Assembly (NCBI GenBank): GCA_964567045.1
Contig: CAZMLE010000022.1
Coordinates: 1-55,083, forward strand
Length of the DNA stretch: 55,083 nucleotides
Direction: 5' to 3'
DNA from: JAFNGF01 sp964567045
Lineage (GTDB): Bacteria; Planctomycetota; Phycisphaerae; Sedimentisphaerales; Anaerobacaceae
Part shown: piece by piece, positions 31,425 to 39,523 of the stretch
Layout: the number at the start of each line of letters is the position of its first letter
Numbering within the stretch: the first letter of the stretch is position 1
Position numbers and translations under genes: made by a program
The notes under the pieces: generated by a model
The model's input: the letters and a program-made list of their open reading frames with translations, nothing else
The model's database searches: none
What the model was told of the DNA's origin: nothing

Positions 31425-32421
31425 TGCTCTGTAATCGGCTAATCAGCCGGTCGCCGCAGGTTTCCAAACCGTATTTGCCCCACGCCTTGGCCGCGAGTCT
31501 TCTGAGAATCGGCGCCGCTCGCAGAAAGTCGCTCATTCGGACTCTGACTTCACCAGCATAGAAATCTCGTAAGGATCTGACGCCCAAGGTATTCTTGTCC
31601 CTGCCTGACAGGCAGATGAGGAGGAGTTTCAGTGCCAGTACCCTTTTTAGTTCTCTGTCATTCAGGTAGTTCTCGGCAAAGAACGCCTTGGCGATGTTGT
31701 AGAGGATCAGGCGGTCATAGCGATTTGAGGAGATGGTGATTGAGCTGCGGTGCGACCGAAAGAATGAGAGCACCTGGTTGACAAAGGCAAATCTTGGATA
31801 GTCCTTTGCGGTGAGTAAGTAGATCAAGGCGTCCGTACCGAGGGTGTGCATGCTGAAGTCGCTGCCGATTTTATTGGGTACATCAATCAGGAGATTTTTC
31901 TCCAGGTCGGTCCTCCTGAATATGGCATTGGCTGGAGAGGTAGGCACCGGCCCATCCAGCAAGCACTCGCGGATAAACCACATGGTATCGTAGAGACCGG
32001 TTTCTCCAATGACATACTGTGTCTTTTTCTTGCCGGTTTCCGCACAGAACAGCTCCGCCGCCGTAAAGACGAAACCGACATCTTCATGCTCAGTTAGATA
32101 GGGCAGGCACGTCTGTATGAAATCACGGGTGACGAGGTCATCAGACCACAGTATCTTGATGTATTCGCCACTGGCGCGGTCTAGACACTTGCGCCAATTC
32201 CTCGCTGGGCCGAGGTTCTCCTGGTTGCGGAAGGCAATAACGAACGGATATTTGGACGCGTAGTCCTGGATTATCTGGTAGGTGCCGTCGGTGCTCTGAT
32301 TGTCACCCACAATGACCTCGATGTTCTGATACGTTTGGCTAACCGCGCATTCCAGAGTCTCTCGAATCACATCGGCCCGGTTGTATGACGGGATCAGAAT
32401 ACTGACTTTTGGTGTGCGCAT
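31402..32421 (-). CDS. family 2 glycosyltransferase
   Basis: 339 residues with a GT-A N-terminus. KVSILIPSYNRADVIRETL, EVIVGDNQSTDGT and the metal/nucleotide motif ILWSDDLV (about residues 92-99) are visible. It transfers an unidentified sugar in exopolysaccharide repeat-unit assembly on the cytoplasmic side. Its start overlaps the end of rfbH by 28 bp, implying coupling. The C-terminal KCLKCLR and the stop codon come from a GTGCCTAAA-family repeat, so the original C-terminus has been altered. Confidence 0.92.
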   Translation of the reverse strand: MRTPKVSILIPSYNRADVIRETLECAVSQTYQNIEVIVGDNQSTDGTYQIIQDYASKYPFVIAFRNQENLGPARNWRKCLDRASGEYIKILWSDDLVTRDFIQTCLPYLTEHEDVGFVFTAAELFCAETGKKKTQYVIGETGLYDTMWFIRECLLDGPVPTSPANAIFRRTDLEKNLLIDVPNKIGSDFSMHTLGTDALIYLLTAKDYPRFAFVNQVLSFFRSHRSSITISSNRYDRLILYNIAKAFFAENYLNDRELKRVLALKLLLICLSGRDKNTLGVRSLRDFYAGEVRVRMSDFLRAAPILRRLAAKAWGKYGLETCGDRLISRLQSKCLKCLR

Positions 32422-33782
32422 GACTCAAAGAAGGCTCCAAACGCGGCGATGATGTAGTCTATGCAACTTTCATTCAGACCGGGCCACACGCCGATCCAGA
32501 ATGTGTTTTCCGCAACGAAGTCGGTGTTTGTTAGTTGCCCCCCAACTTTGTAGGCTATCTGTTGTTCTGTAAAGACAGGCTGCCTCAAGATATTGCCGGC
32601 AAAAAGCGGCCGGGTCCCAATCTTCTTCGACTCCAGAAATCGCGTCAATTCCGTTCTGGTCAATCCACGGTCAGGCTTGACCGAAATAGCGAACCCGAAC
32701 CAGCTTGGGTCACTGCGCTTGGTGGGCTCCGGAAGTATCAAATAGCTTTCAAATCTCTGGAGCTGCTCGCGGAGCGCCAGCCAGTTCTCTTTGCGTTTGC
32801 AGATGAACGCGCGCAGCTTCCTTAACTGGGACAAGCCCACAGCCGCCTGCATGTCAGTCACTTTAAGGTTGTAGCCCAGGTGAGAGTACGTGTATTTGTG
32901 GTCATACCCCTGGGGCAGCGAGCCCAACTGCAGATCAAACCGGTGCTGACAACTGTTGTCTTTTCCCGGTGCGCACCAGCAGTCTCGCCCCCAGTCACGG
33001 AAGGAATTGACGATGCGAAAGAGCTGCTGGTCGTCTGTCACAACCGCACCGCCCTCGCCCATCGTGATGTGATGGGCCGGGTAAAAGCTGTGAGTGGCAA
33101 GGTGTCCAAAGGTTCCTGTCAGACGGGAATCGAATTGACTGCCGAGAGCGTCACAGTTGTCTTCGATTAGCCAGAAGTCGTGGTCGGCGCAGATCTGGCA
33201 GATACTGGCCACATCGAAGGGATTGCCCAGCGTGTGAGCCAGGAATACCGCTCTGGTCTTGTCGGAGATCGCCTTTTCGAGCTGGCTAACATCCGCGTTG
33301 TATGTCCCGATTTCCACGTCCACAAAGACCGGGACCAAGCCATGTTGTACGATGGGAGCAATAGTAGTTGGGAACCCCGCCGCGACCGTTATTACTTCAT
33401 CACCTTTCCGTAGCCGTCGGCGACCCAGCTTGTGAGAGGTCAGAGCAGACAGGGCCAGCAAGTTTGCCGAAGAGCCGGAGTTGGTCAGCGAGCAGTATTT
33501 TGTGCCCAGGAACCTGGCAAACTCGCTTTCGAACTGCTCGGTGAATCGGCCTGCTGTCAGCCACATATCCGCGGAGGATTCTATCAGGGCGTACAGATCC
33601 GCCTCGTCAAGCACCTTACCGGATGGGGCAAGATAGCTTTGGCCCGGCACGAGTCTATTCTGCTGGTTGATGCACCGGCAGGGAAGTACAATAACCTCTA
33701 CTTCATCCCCCAAGTTGGCATCGACGGTGATAGCCACCTGCCTGGATTCAGCCAATTTGGCTTTGAACATCTGACAGTGCAT
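32394..33782 (-). CDS. rfbH: CDP-4-keto-6-deoxy-D-glucose 3-dehydrase (E1)
   Basis: A DegT/DnrJ/EryC1-fold PMP enzyme that removes the C-3 hydroxyl in CDP-3,6-dideoxyhexose synthesis. Two features separate it from ordinary sugar aminotransferases. The PLP lysine is replaced by His (SFYPAHHITMGEGG). It also carries the E1 iron-sulfur pattern C-X57-C-X1-C-X7-C: Cys of EDNCDAL, then DCWC, then KDNSC; I counted exactly 57, 1 and 7 residues. ATG 33782 is preferred; 33770 and 33839 are alternatives. It follows rfbF and rfbG in the right order. The flavin reductase (E3) partner and the final reductase/epimerase are not in the window. Confidence 0.95.
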   Translation of the reverse strand: MHCQMFKAKLAESRQVAITVDANLGDEVEVIVLPCRCINQQNRLVPGQSYLAPSGKVLDEADLYALIESSADMWLTAGRFTEQFESEFARFLGTKYCSLTNSGSSANLLALSALTSHKLGRRRLRKGDEVITVAAGFPTTIAPIVQHGLVPVFVDVEIGTYNADVSQLEKAISDKTRAVFLAHTLGNPFDVASICQICADHDFWLIEDNCDALGSQFDSRLTGTFGHLATHSFYPAHHITMGEGGAVVTDDQQLFRIVNSFRDWGRDCWCAPGKDNSCQHRFDLQLGSLPQGYDHKYTYSHLGYNLKVTDMQAAVGLSQLRKLRAFICKRKENWLALREQLQRFESYLILPEPTKRSDPSWFGFAISVKPDRGLTRTELTRFLESKKIGTRPLFAGNILRQPVFTEQQIAYKVGGQLTNTDFVAENTFWIGVWPGLNESCIDYIIAAFGAFFESCAHQKSVF

Positions 33783-34932
33783 GGACGTTCTCTTCTCTCC
33801 ACGGAAGACCTTTTGCCTTGGCCGTTTGCACGTATTCATCGATTTGGGACACCGTCATATCAAAGGCATGTGCCCGACCATTGGTGTAGAAAGCTCGGTA
33901 CCAGGCGGCAGTCTCCCTGACCGCGTCGCGAATGGAGTAAACCGGCCTCCAGGCCATTAGTGAATTGGCCTTGCTTGTGTCCAGCCTGAGCACACTATTC
34001 TCGTGCAGTGTGTCGGTCCGCCGGACCTCGTATTTACCGTGTCCCCAGTGCTCTAGGAACATCTGCACAATCTGCTCCACCGTTATCGCTGCCTCATGGT
34101 CCGGGCCGAAATTCCAGGCGCCTGCATATTCGGACGGGTGCGTGTACATCAGCGCCCCGAGGCAAAGGTATCCGGAGAGAGAGTCCAGGACAAACTGCCA
34201 TGGTCTGATTGCTTTCGGACTCCGCAGGGCGATTGTCCGGCCTCGTGATAGGGCTCTTACGCAATCCGGCAGAAGTCTATCCTGTCCCCAGTCACCGCCC
34301 CCGATGATGTTTCCGGCACGTACAGTTGAGATCGTCACGTGGCTGCTCCTGGTCTGAAGCTGGGGATCAAAAAATGATCGTCTATACGACAGTGCGGCAA
34401 GTTCAGCGCATGCTTTGCTCGCGCTGTAGGGGTCGTAGCCTCCAAGCGCGTCCGTCTCGCGGTAGCCATAGACCCAGCCTTGGTTCTCGTAGCATTTGTC
34501 ACTGGTGACAATGATACAGACCCGTACCCCATGCGCTGCACGGATCGCCTCCAATATGTTGAGAGTCCCGAGCACGTTCGTTTCAAACGTCAGCTTAGGC
34601 TGGGTGTAGGAAAGTCTGACCAATGGTTGGGCCGCCAAGTGAAAAACAACCTCTGGATTGTGCTGCCGAAAGACCAAAAGCAGCTTCTGGCCGTCCCTTA
34701 CATCACCGATGACATGCTGGTCGATCTTCGAGCCTATCTTGGCCGTCTCGAAAAGACTCGGCTCACTCGGAGGATCCAGAGCGTAACCGACCACGCGGGC
34801 GCCCAATCGCTTGAGCCAAAGGCAAAGCCAGGAGCCCACGAACCCAGTGTGACCAGTCACAAGCACAGTCCTGTGCCGGTAAACAGCCAGTGAGGCTTTC
34901 GACAGTTCAGTCGCCGATGTGTTTGCTTGCAT
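33748..34932 (-). CDS. rfbG: CDP-glucose 4,6-dehydratase
   Basis: An extended short-chain dehydrogenase that converts CDP-glucose to CDP-4-keto-6-deoxyglucose. It has the NAD motif VTGHTGFVGSWL, the FHLAAQPLVRLSY stretch, the catalytic pair YSASK and the C-terminal 'RPWQFVLDSLSGYL', all characteristic of RfbG. ATG 34932 follows GAAGG with 5-nt spacing. The in-frame codons further upstream are heptad-repeat sequence and are excluded. It overlaps rfbH by about 35 bp and lies 50 bp after the end of rfbF. Confidence 0.95.
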   Translation of the reverse strand: MQANTSATELSKASLAVYRHRTVLVTGHTGFVGSWLCLWLKRLGARVVGYALDPPSEPSLFETAKIGSKIDQHVIGDVRDGQKLLLVFRQHNPEVVFHLAAQPLVRLSYTQPKLTFETNVLGTLNILEAIRAAHGVRVCIIVTSDKCYENQGWVYGYRETDALGGYDPYSASKACAELAALSYRRSFFDPQLQTRSSHVTISTVRAGNIIGGGDWGQDRLLPDCVRALSRGRTIALRSPKAIRPWQFVLDSLSGYLCLGALMYTHPSEYAGAWNFGPDHEAAITVEQIVQMFLEHWGHGKYEVRRTDTLHENSVLRLDTSKANSLMAWRPVYSIRDAVRETAAWYRAFYTNGRAHAFDMTVSQIDEYVQTAKAKGLPWREENVHALSDVQSQIG

Positions 34933-34951
34933 TCGACCTTCGCAGGGCCTC

Positions 34952-35028
34952 GTCGCTCGTCGTTCGTCCCTCGTCGCTCGGGTCACGGGCGACGTTCGGC
35001 GCTCGTGGCTCGGCGCTCGTGGCTCGGC
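34952..35028. repeat. heptad element, 11 units (77 bp)
   Basis: GTCGCTC GTCGTTC, GTCCCTC GTCGCTC, GGGTCAC GGGCGAC, then GTTCGGC and alternating GCTCGTG/GCTCGGC. It forms the last ~15 codons and the stop of rfbF and ends 20 bp before rfbG. Its right part departs from the usual words. Confidence 0.85.
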
Positions 35029-35834
35029 GCGGCCCCCGGTTCGTTGTTGCGTTGATCCTTTTCGCTCCAGATTCTCCATGGCGGATGACCGGAATCCCAC
35101 AGTTTTTCGAGCTGGCTTTTGTCACGTAAGGTGTCCATGCACATCCAAAAGCCGTAATGCTTATATGCAGTCAGCTCACCGGCCTGGCACAGATTCTCCA
35201 ACGGAGCTTCCTCCCACGGCGTCTGGTCTCCTTCGATGTAATCGAAAACCTCCGGCTCCAAAACAAAGAAGCCGCCGTTGATCCATCGTCCGTCGCCAAC
35301 GGGCTTTTCTTTGAAGCTGACCACATTGCCGTGTTGATCCAGTTCCATGGCTCCGAATCGGCCTATGGGCTGGACCGCGCTTAAGGTTGCGTGTTTACCG
35401 CCTTTCCGGTGGTACGCCAATAGTTCGAGGATGTTTATGTCGCTCAGGCCATCGCCATAAGTGAGCATAAACGTTTCATTTGCAACATACGGCTGGATCC
35501 GCTTGATTCGGCCGCCCGTCATCGTGTGTAGACCGGTATCTATCAGAGTCACTTCCCAGGGCTCACAGTTGACGGTGCGGGGAACGATACGACTTTGCCG
35601 CATGTCGATAGTGACATCGCAGTTATGCAAGAAGTAGTTGTGGAAGAACTCCTTTATCAAATAGCCCTTGTACCCGAGGCAAATAACAAACTCGCGGAAT
35701 CCATAATGGTTGTAGGTCTTCATGATGTGCCAGAGGATGGGCCTTCCACCAATCTCAACCATCGGCTTGGGCTTCAGATGGGTTTCTTCTTCAAGCCTCG
35801 TTCCGAATCCGCCAGCTAAGATTACTACCTTCAT
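34983..35834 (-). CDS. rfbF: glucose-1-phosphate cytidylyltransferase
   Basis: A nucleotidyltransferase that makes CDP-glucose from CTP and glucose-1-phosphate, the first step to CDP-3,6-dideoxyhexoses. Signature LAGGFGTRLEEETHLKPKP; also EIGGRPILWHIMKTY, TYGDGLSDIN and WINGGFFVLEPEVF. ATG 35834 follows GAGAAG. The enzyme normally ends near the 'WDSGHPPWRIW' region. Here about 20 further residues (NNEPGAAPSHERRATSAERR) and the stop are encoded by a heptad element. It starts a three-gene run rfbF-rfbG-rfbH. Confidence 0.95.
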   Translation of the reverse strand: MKVVILAGGFGTRLEEETHLKPKPMVEIGGRPILWHIMKTYNHYGFREFVICLGYKGYLIKEFFHNYFLHNCDVTIDMRQSRIVPRTVNCEPWEVTLIDTGLHTMTGGRIKRIQPYVANETFMLTYGDGLSDINILELLAYHRKGGKHATLSAVQPIGRFGAMELDQHGNVVSFKEKPVGDGRWINGGFFVLEPEVFDYIEGDQTPWEEAPLENLCQAGELTAYKHYGFWMCMDTLRDKSQLEKLWDSGHPPWRIWSEKDQRNNEPGAAPSHERRATSAERRP

Positions 35835-35864
35835 CTCATACTTCTCTATCCGGGGCCTTGGCCC

Positions 35865-35941
35865 GTCGCTCGTGGCCCGTGACCCGTCGCCCGAGAGACG
35901 ACCGAGTAGGGACGAGCGACGAGCGACGGGCGACGAGCCAC
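35865..35941. repeat. heptad element, 11 units (77 bp)
   Basis: GTCGCTC GTGGCCC, GTGACCC GTCGCCC, GAGAGAC GACCGAG, TAGGGAC GAGCGAC, GAGCGAC GGGCGAC, GAGCCAC. It lies upstream of rfbF and is immediately followed by a short GTGCCTAAA-family copy (35942-35986). Confidence 0.88.
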
Positions 35942-35986
35942 GTTATAGGCACTTTAGTCACTCAACACTTTAGGCACTTTAAGCAG
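35942..35986. repeat. partial GTGCCTAAA-family repeat, copy 5
   Basis: GGCACTTTAGTCACT and CACTTTAGGCACTTTA units. Encodes the C-terminal CLKCLKC of the family 4 glycosyltransferase. Confidence 0.8.
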
Positions 35987-37176
35987 AGCGGCTTCCAAAG
36001 CCGGCTCAGATCGCTCCTCAGGTTGGCCAGACTGTATTTCTCTGCGATGCTTAGTGAGACATCATTTGGAGTCTTAATCTTCAGAGCCTGGGCCATGGCT
36101 GTGGCGAATAGTCTTGGATCCCTGTCAGGGACAACGAAGCCATTCTGCCCATCAACAACCATGTCTCTGGCTCCGCTGACGTCGGTTGAAACGACCGCTC
36201 GACCACAAGCCAGAGCCTCAAGCATGGCTACAGACCAACCCTCTTTGTAAGAACCGACGACAACAACATCGCTGGCATTGTAATACTGTACGACCTTCGC
36301 AGGAGGCTGAAACCCTGTAATCAGGACCGCTCCTGCTCCCCGCGTCTTCCTGTCGGAAGACAGGAGCGGGGGCTCGTGGATTGCCTGTTGCAGGATGGGC
36401 CTGTCCTCGCCGTCACCGACAAAGACCAAACGTGCGTCCTGGTGTGTACCTCGAAAGAGAACGAATGCCCGAACCAACAGATCCCACCCTTTGACCTTGT
36501 TTATTCTGCCGCAGGTAACGACGACGGGGCCCGGCCCATTGAAACCGAGCGCTTCTCGCGCTTGATGTCTCGGCATTGGCCTGAAGACGGACGTGTCGAC
36601 TCGGGTGGGGAATTGGATGATCCGATCAGCCGACAAAAGCCCTCTGCTTCGCCGAGCCAGAGCCGTGATGGCCCTCTTGTCGGCGCAGGCAAGGATGACA
36701 TCAGCAGACCTCAACGCGGCAAAGAACTTGACATCATACAGTGAGGCAAACGGCCTTGCCCACATGTATCTGGCCATTCTCAGAGGATTGGCGTGTCCGG
36801 GTGACATGTAGCACAGGCTGTCCCATCCCCACTTCGAAATCGCCATTAGTGTCTCGGGAGATTGCGTAAACGCCGATCGAATCCCGGATTCAAGTATTTG
36901 CTTTTTACACTTGCTTATATCAAGATACGCCGTTATGCGCGCCGGCACCAACGGTCTTGCGCCCGATGCTGCTCGGCGCCCCACCGCGAGGAAGCTGTAT
37001 CGCCGGCCGTCGAACTGTTTTGTGACCCAACGTCCCGTAGGGGTGTCATCGGTACTGATCCCTACGAGAGCCAAATGGTTCCCAAAAGCCCTCATCATTT
37101 GCCTGGCAAACGACAATTGCCCGCCAACCGGGAAGCTTTCAAAATCACACGGCTCGATAAAAAGCACTTTCGACAT
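35962..37176 (-). CDS. family 4 (GT-B) glycosyltransferase
   Basis: 404 residues from ATG 37176. C-terminal GT-B motifs are clear: VVTCGRINKVKGWDLLV, RLVFVGDGEDR, YNASDVVVVGSYKEGWSVAMLEALACG (the E-x7-E nucleotide-binding region) and VSTDVSGARDMV. Retaining transfer of an unknown hexose in exopolysaccharide assembly. EPPLLSSDRKTRGAGA comes from a CTTCCTGTCGGAAG palindrome; the C-terminal CLKCLKC and stop come from a GTGCCTAAA-family repeat. The ATG directly follows GAGCGA words of a heptad element, which is the only ribosome-binding-like sequence there. Confidence 0.9.
   Translation of the reverse strand: MSKVLFIEPCDFESFPVGGQLSFARQMMRAFGNHLALVGISTDDTPTGRWVTKQFDGRRYSFLAVGRRAASGARPLVPARITAYLDISKCKKQILESGIRSAFTQSPETLMAISKWGWDSLCYMSPGHANPLRMARYMWARPFASLYDVKFFAALRSADVILACADKRAITALARRSRGLLSADRIIQFPTRVDTSVFRPMPRHQAREALGFNGPGPVVVTCGRINKVKGWDLLVRAFVLFRGTHQDARLVFVGDGEDRPILQQAIHEPPLLSSDRKTRGAGAVLITGFQPPAKVVQYYNASDVVVVGSYKEGWSVAMLEALACGRAVVSTDVSGARDMVVDGQNGFVVPDRDPRLFATAMAQALKIKTPNDVSLSIAEKYSLANLRSDLSRLWKPLCLKCLKC
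36335..36374. repeat. CTTCCTGTCGGAAG-centred palindrome, copy 2
   Basis: In frame in the glycosyltransferase, in the loop between two Rossmann strands of the C-terminal domain. Confidence 0.8.
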
Positions 37177-37252
37177 TCGCTCGTCGCTCGTCGCTCGTCG
37201 CTCGTCTCTCGTCCCTCGGATCACGGGTCACAGGCGACGGGCGATGGGTCAC
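37176..37252. repeat. heptad element, 11 units (77 bp)
   Basis: TTCGCTC, GTCGCTC three times, GTCTCTC GTCCCTC, then GGATCAC GGGTCAC, AGGCGAC GGGCGAT, GGGTCAC. It spans the junction of two minus-strand genes: it supplies the C-terminus (LVRDPSPVACDP) and stop of the membrane protein, and the sequence right before the ATG of the glycosyltransferase. Confidence 0.92.
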
Positions 37253-38492
37253 GGACAAGGCCCGCCCAGAATCCTAATGCAGCATAGCACATTGCCAAAG
37301 ACGGGTCATAAAAACCGCCTTGCCCAAGCGAGATAACGATGAATATGACCAGGGCTGAGAGCACACCTTGAAATGCCGGGTCCTTCAGTCTGAGCAGGTA
37401 GCTTGTGAATCTGGTCAGTTTGAAGTGCCACCAAACAATTCCAGCCAAGCCAAACAGGCCGAACGCATGGGTAAGACCCAGCCAGTCATTGTGGGCGCCA
37501 ATAGATTGGCCGAGATGCTCGTCCATGATATCTCGAATGCTCTCCATTCCCTCGCCCCCAATCTGCGCACCTATGGCGCGATCTACAATATGGTTCAGCG
37601 AAATGGACCAGAAGATGTATCTGCCTGACCCACTTCCTTCACGCGGATTCAGTTCACCGATCCGGGCCAGCAGGTCTGCCCCTGCCTGAGTCCGTAGGAT
37701 AGCGCCAGTCGAAAGACCAAGAGCCAAAATAGCCACCGCGACCTTGCCGCAGGAGGTTCGGGTCTGGGGCGTGGCCACGAACCAAAGCAGAACAAGAAGT
37801 AGAGCTGCAAAAGCCGCGGCCAGCTCGGTACGCCTCATGGTGAAGAAGACCGAGATTAATAAGAGCAAAACACCAAAAACAGAGTGGCCGCGGTCCGGAA
37901 AGGACCTCAGAAAAATAGGTAGAGTTGACACAATCAAAGCAGCAGTAACTGCAGGTTGATCAATGAGGCCGGCGGTAGCATAGCTGCTCTGATACGTGGC
38001 TGCGGTATGTCCGGCTGCCAATCCGATAGCTTGAGATATGACCATGAACAGCAGGACAGCCCAAGCACTGAGCGTAAGCCAATACTCGCTGCACAGTCCG
38101 CTTTCTGCAAGATGGAATGCGTTTGCGAACACAAGCGAAACGAAAACCAGTTTCACAGCGAATACGAGGTTCTCATAGGGATAAGGCGCCACCAATAATG
38201 TCACTATCGCATAAGCCGACAAGAATATCAGAGGTCGAATGAGCGGGTGAAACAATAGGCGAAGACGCCCGGAGAGAAATAGCGAAAGAACCATTGTCAG
38301 ACAGAGAAGGCCTCTAAGCATCTGCGCTAGGCTGAGGCTGCCTGCTTGTACATCGGGGGAGCCTGTCACACGATACACGGTAGTGATCAGGGGCCCGGCG
38401 ACCACGGCGAGGGTGCAGGGAACTACTTGCCAGCTCCACGAATCATTCCAGACTTTTGCCTTCGTTATTTTTGCGGCCAAAAAAGTACTCAT
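37221..38492 (-). CDS. O-antigen ligase/polymerase-like membrane protein
   Basis: 423 residues with about 11-12 membrane helices and a large periplasmic loop (about residues 275-330) followed by GAHNDWLGLTHAFGLFGL, the conserved His-containing motif of Wzy_C O-antigen ligases/polymerases. It probably polymerises exopolysaccharide repeat units on the periplasmic side, or ligates them to an acceptor. A second protein of this class is encoded at 44027-46777; their division of labour is not evident. The final residues (VRDPSPVACDP) are heptad-repeat-encoded. Confidence 0.85.
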   Translation of the reverse strand: MSTFLAAKITKAKVWNDSWSWQVVPCTLAVVAGPLITTVYRVTGSPDVQAGSLSLAQMLRGLLCLTMVLSLFLSGRLRLLFHPLIRPLIFLSAYAIVTLLVAPYPYENLVFAVKLVFVSLVFANAFHLAESGLCSEYWLTLSAWAVLLFMVISQAIGLAAGHTAATYQSSYATAGLIDQPAVTAALIVSTLPIFLRSFPDRGHSVFGVLLLLISVFFTMRRTELAAAFAALLLVLLWFVATPQTRTSCGKVAVAILALGLSTGAILRTQAGADLLARIGELNPREGSGSGRYIFWSISLNHIVDRAIGAQIGGEGMESIRDIMDEHLGQSIGAHNDWLGLTHAFGLFGLAGIVWWHFKLTRFTSYLLRLKDPAFQGVLSALVIFIVISLGQGGFYDPSLAMCYAALGFWAGLVRDPSPVACDP

Positions 38493-38517
38493 ATTGTACC
38501 TATATGGGCTAAAATTC

Positions 38518-38600
38518 CGAGTGCCTAAAGTGCCTAAAATTTAACTGGAGACACTTTAGCTCACTTTAGGCACTTTAGTTCACTTTAGCCACTTTAACCA
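38518..38600. repeat. GTGCCTAAA-family repeat, copy 6
   Basis: GTGCCTAAAGTGCCTAAA on the left and several CACTTTAG units on the right. It fills the 82-bp gap between two genes and encodes the last residues (LVKVAKVN) and stop of the upstream glycosyltransferase. Confidence 0.85.
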
Positions 38601-39429
38601 GAGATGCCTGACCTGAAGAAGAGATTGTCCTTGTTGATGCCATAATTCCCATTATTCTTGTCTTATCTATTCTCCAAGCCAGCGTGTCTTTTACTCGGTG
38701 AAAAACCCTTATCCTTCTGAACATCCGGGAAATGCCGGGAAAAGAGCCTTTGCCAAACCTTTCGCGGATCAGTTGCATTTCCATTTGGAGAATATCCTGC
38801 ATCGTTGAAGTCTTGGAATTCGGATGCAGGCGAAAAGCCGATAGGTAATCCGTTGAAACCGCAATCTCGCCTATCCGGCGAAGTCTAACAAACAAGTCAG
38901 CGTCAAAGCAAAAACGAAGCGATATATCTAATCCGCCGGCCAGCTCATAGGCGTCGCGAGTCCAAAAGGTTGCCATCTGAGGCAATCCGTGTCCATAAAG
39001 TAGCATTTTCGCCCAGGTTCGTTGAATGGGGAGATTAACCTTCAACGCCTCACCGAAAGGTCCAATTATAATGCACCTTCCTGCCAGGGCGACGGTCTTT
39101 CCATCTTGAGGAAACATATTAGCCACAGTAGAAAGACAACCAGGAAGCAAAAGGTCGTCACTATTTAGCCAGCCCAGAATGGCCCCGCTTGCCATTTCAA
39201 AACCCTTGGCAATTGCATCGGCCTGTCCACGGTCGGGTTTAGTTTGCCAATAAGCCAACCTGTCGGCATATCGCTTAATAATCTCAACGGAATTGTCTGT
39301 TGAGCCGCCGTCCATGACGAGATACTCAAGATCAGGATATTGTTGATTAAGGACCGAAAGAATGGTTTGCTCAAGGTACTGGCCCTGATTATAGGAAGGC
39401 GTGACAATTGTTATTTTTGGCAAGTTCAA
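38575..39429 (-). CDS. family 2 glycosyltransferase
   Basis: 284 residues: PKITIVTPSYNQGQYLEQTI, EYLVMDGGSTDNSVEII, KPDRGQADAIAKGF and the metal motif GWLNSDDLLLPG. The usual GT-A domain is complete. The start is uncertain: the frame opens with TTG 39429 and no ATG precedes the first strand. The DNA just upstream is a TTCGATTTT-type repeat, so the native start may have been replaced. The C-terminus ends in a GTGCCTAAA-family repeat. Confidence 0.88.
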   Translation of the reverse strand: MNLPKITIVTPSYNQGQYLEQTILSVLNQQYPDLEYLVMDGGSTDNSVEIIKRYADRLAYWQTKPDRGQADAIAKGFEMASGAILGWLNSDDLLLPGCLSTVANMFPQDGKTVALAGRCIIIGPFGEALKVNLPIQRTWAKMLLYGHGLPQMATFWTRDAYELAGGLDISLRFCFDADLFVRLRRIGEIAVSTDYLSAFRLHPNSKTSTMQDILQMEMQLIRERFGKGSFPGISRMFRRIRVFHRVKDTLAWRIDKTRIMGIMASTRTISSSGQASLVKVAKVN

Positions 39430-39523
39430 ATTCGATTTTCGATTTTGGATTCTGGATTTTCGATTTGTGTCTTACAATCGCCAATCGGCACTGGCAAATC
39501 GCAAATCTCCGTACTTGGCACAA

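Noticed and set aside
32394..33782. Ordinary DegT-type sugar aminotransferase
   Set aside because: The PLP lysine is His and the C-X57-C-X1-C-X7-C iron-sulfur pattern is complete, which identifies the 3-dehydrase RfbH instead.
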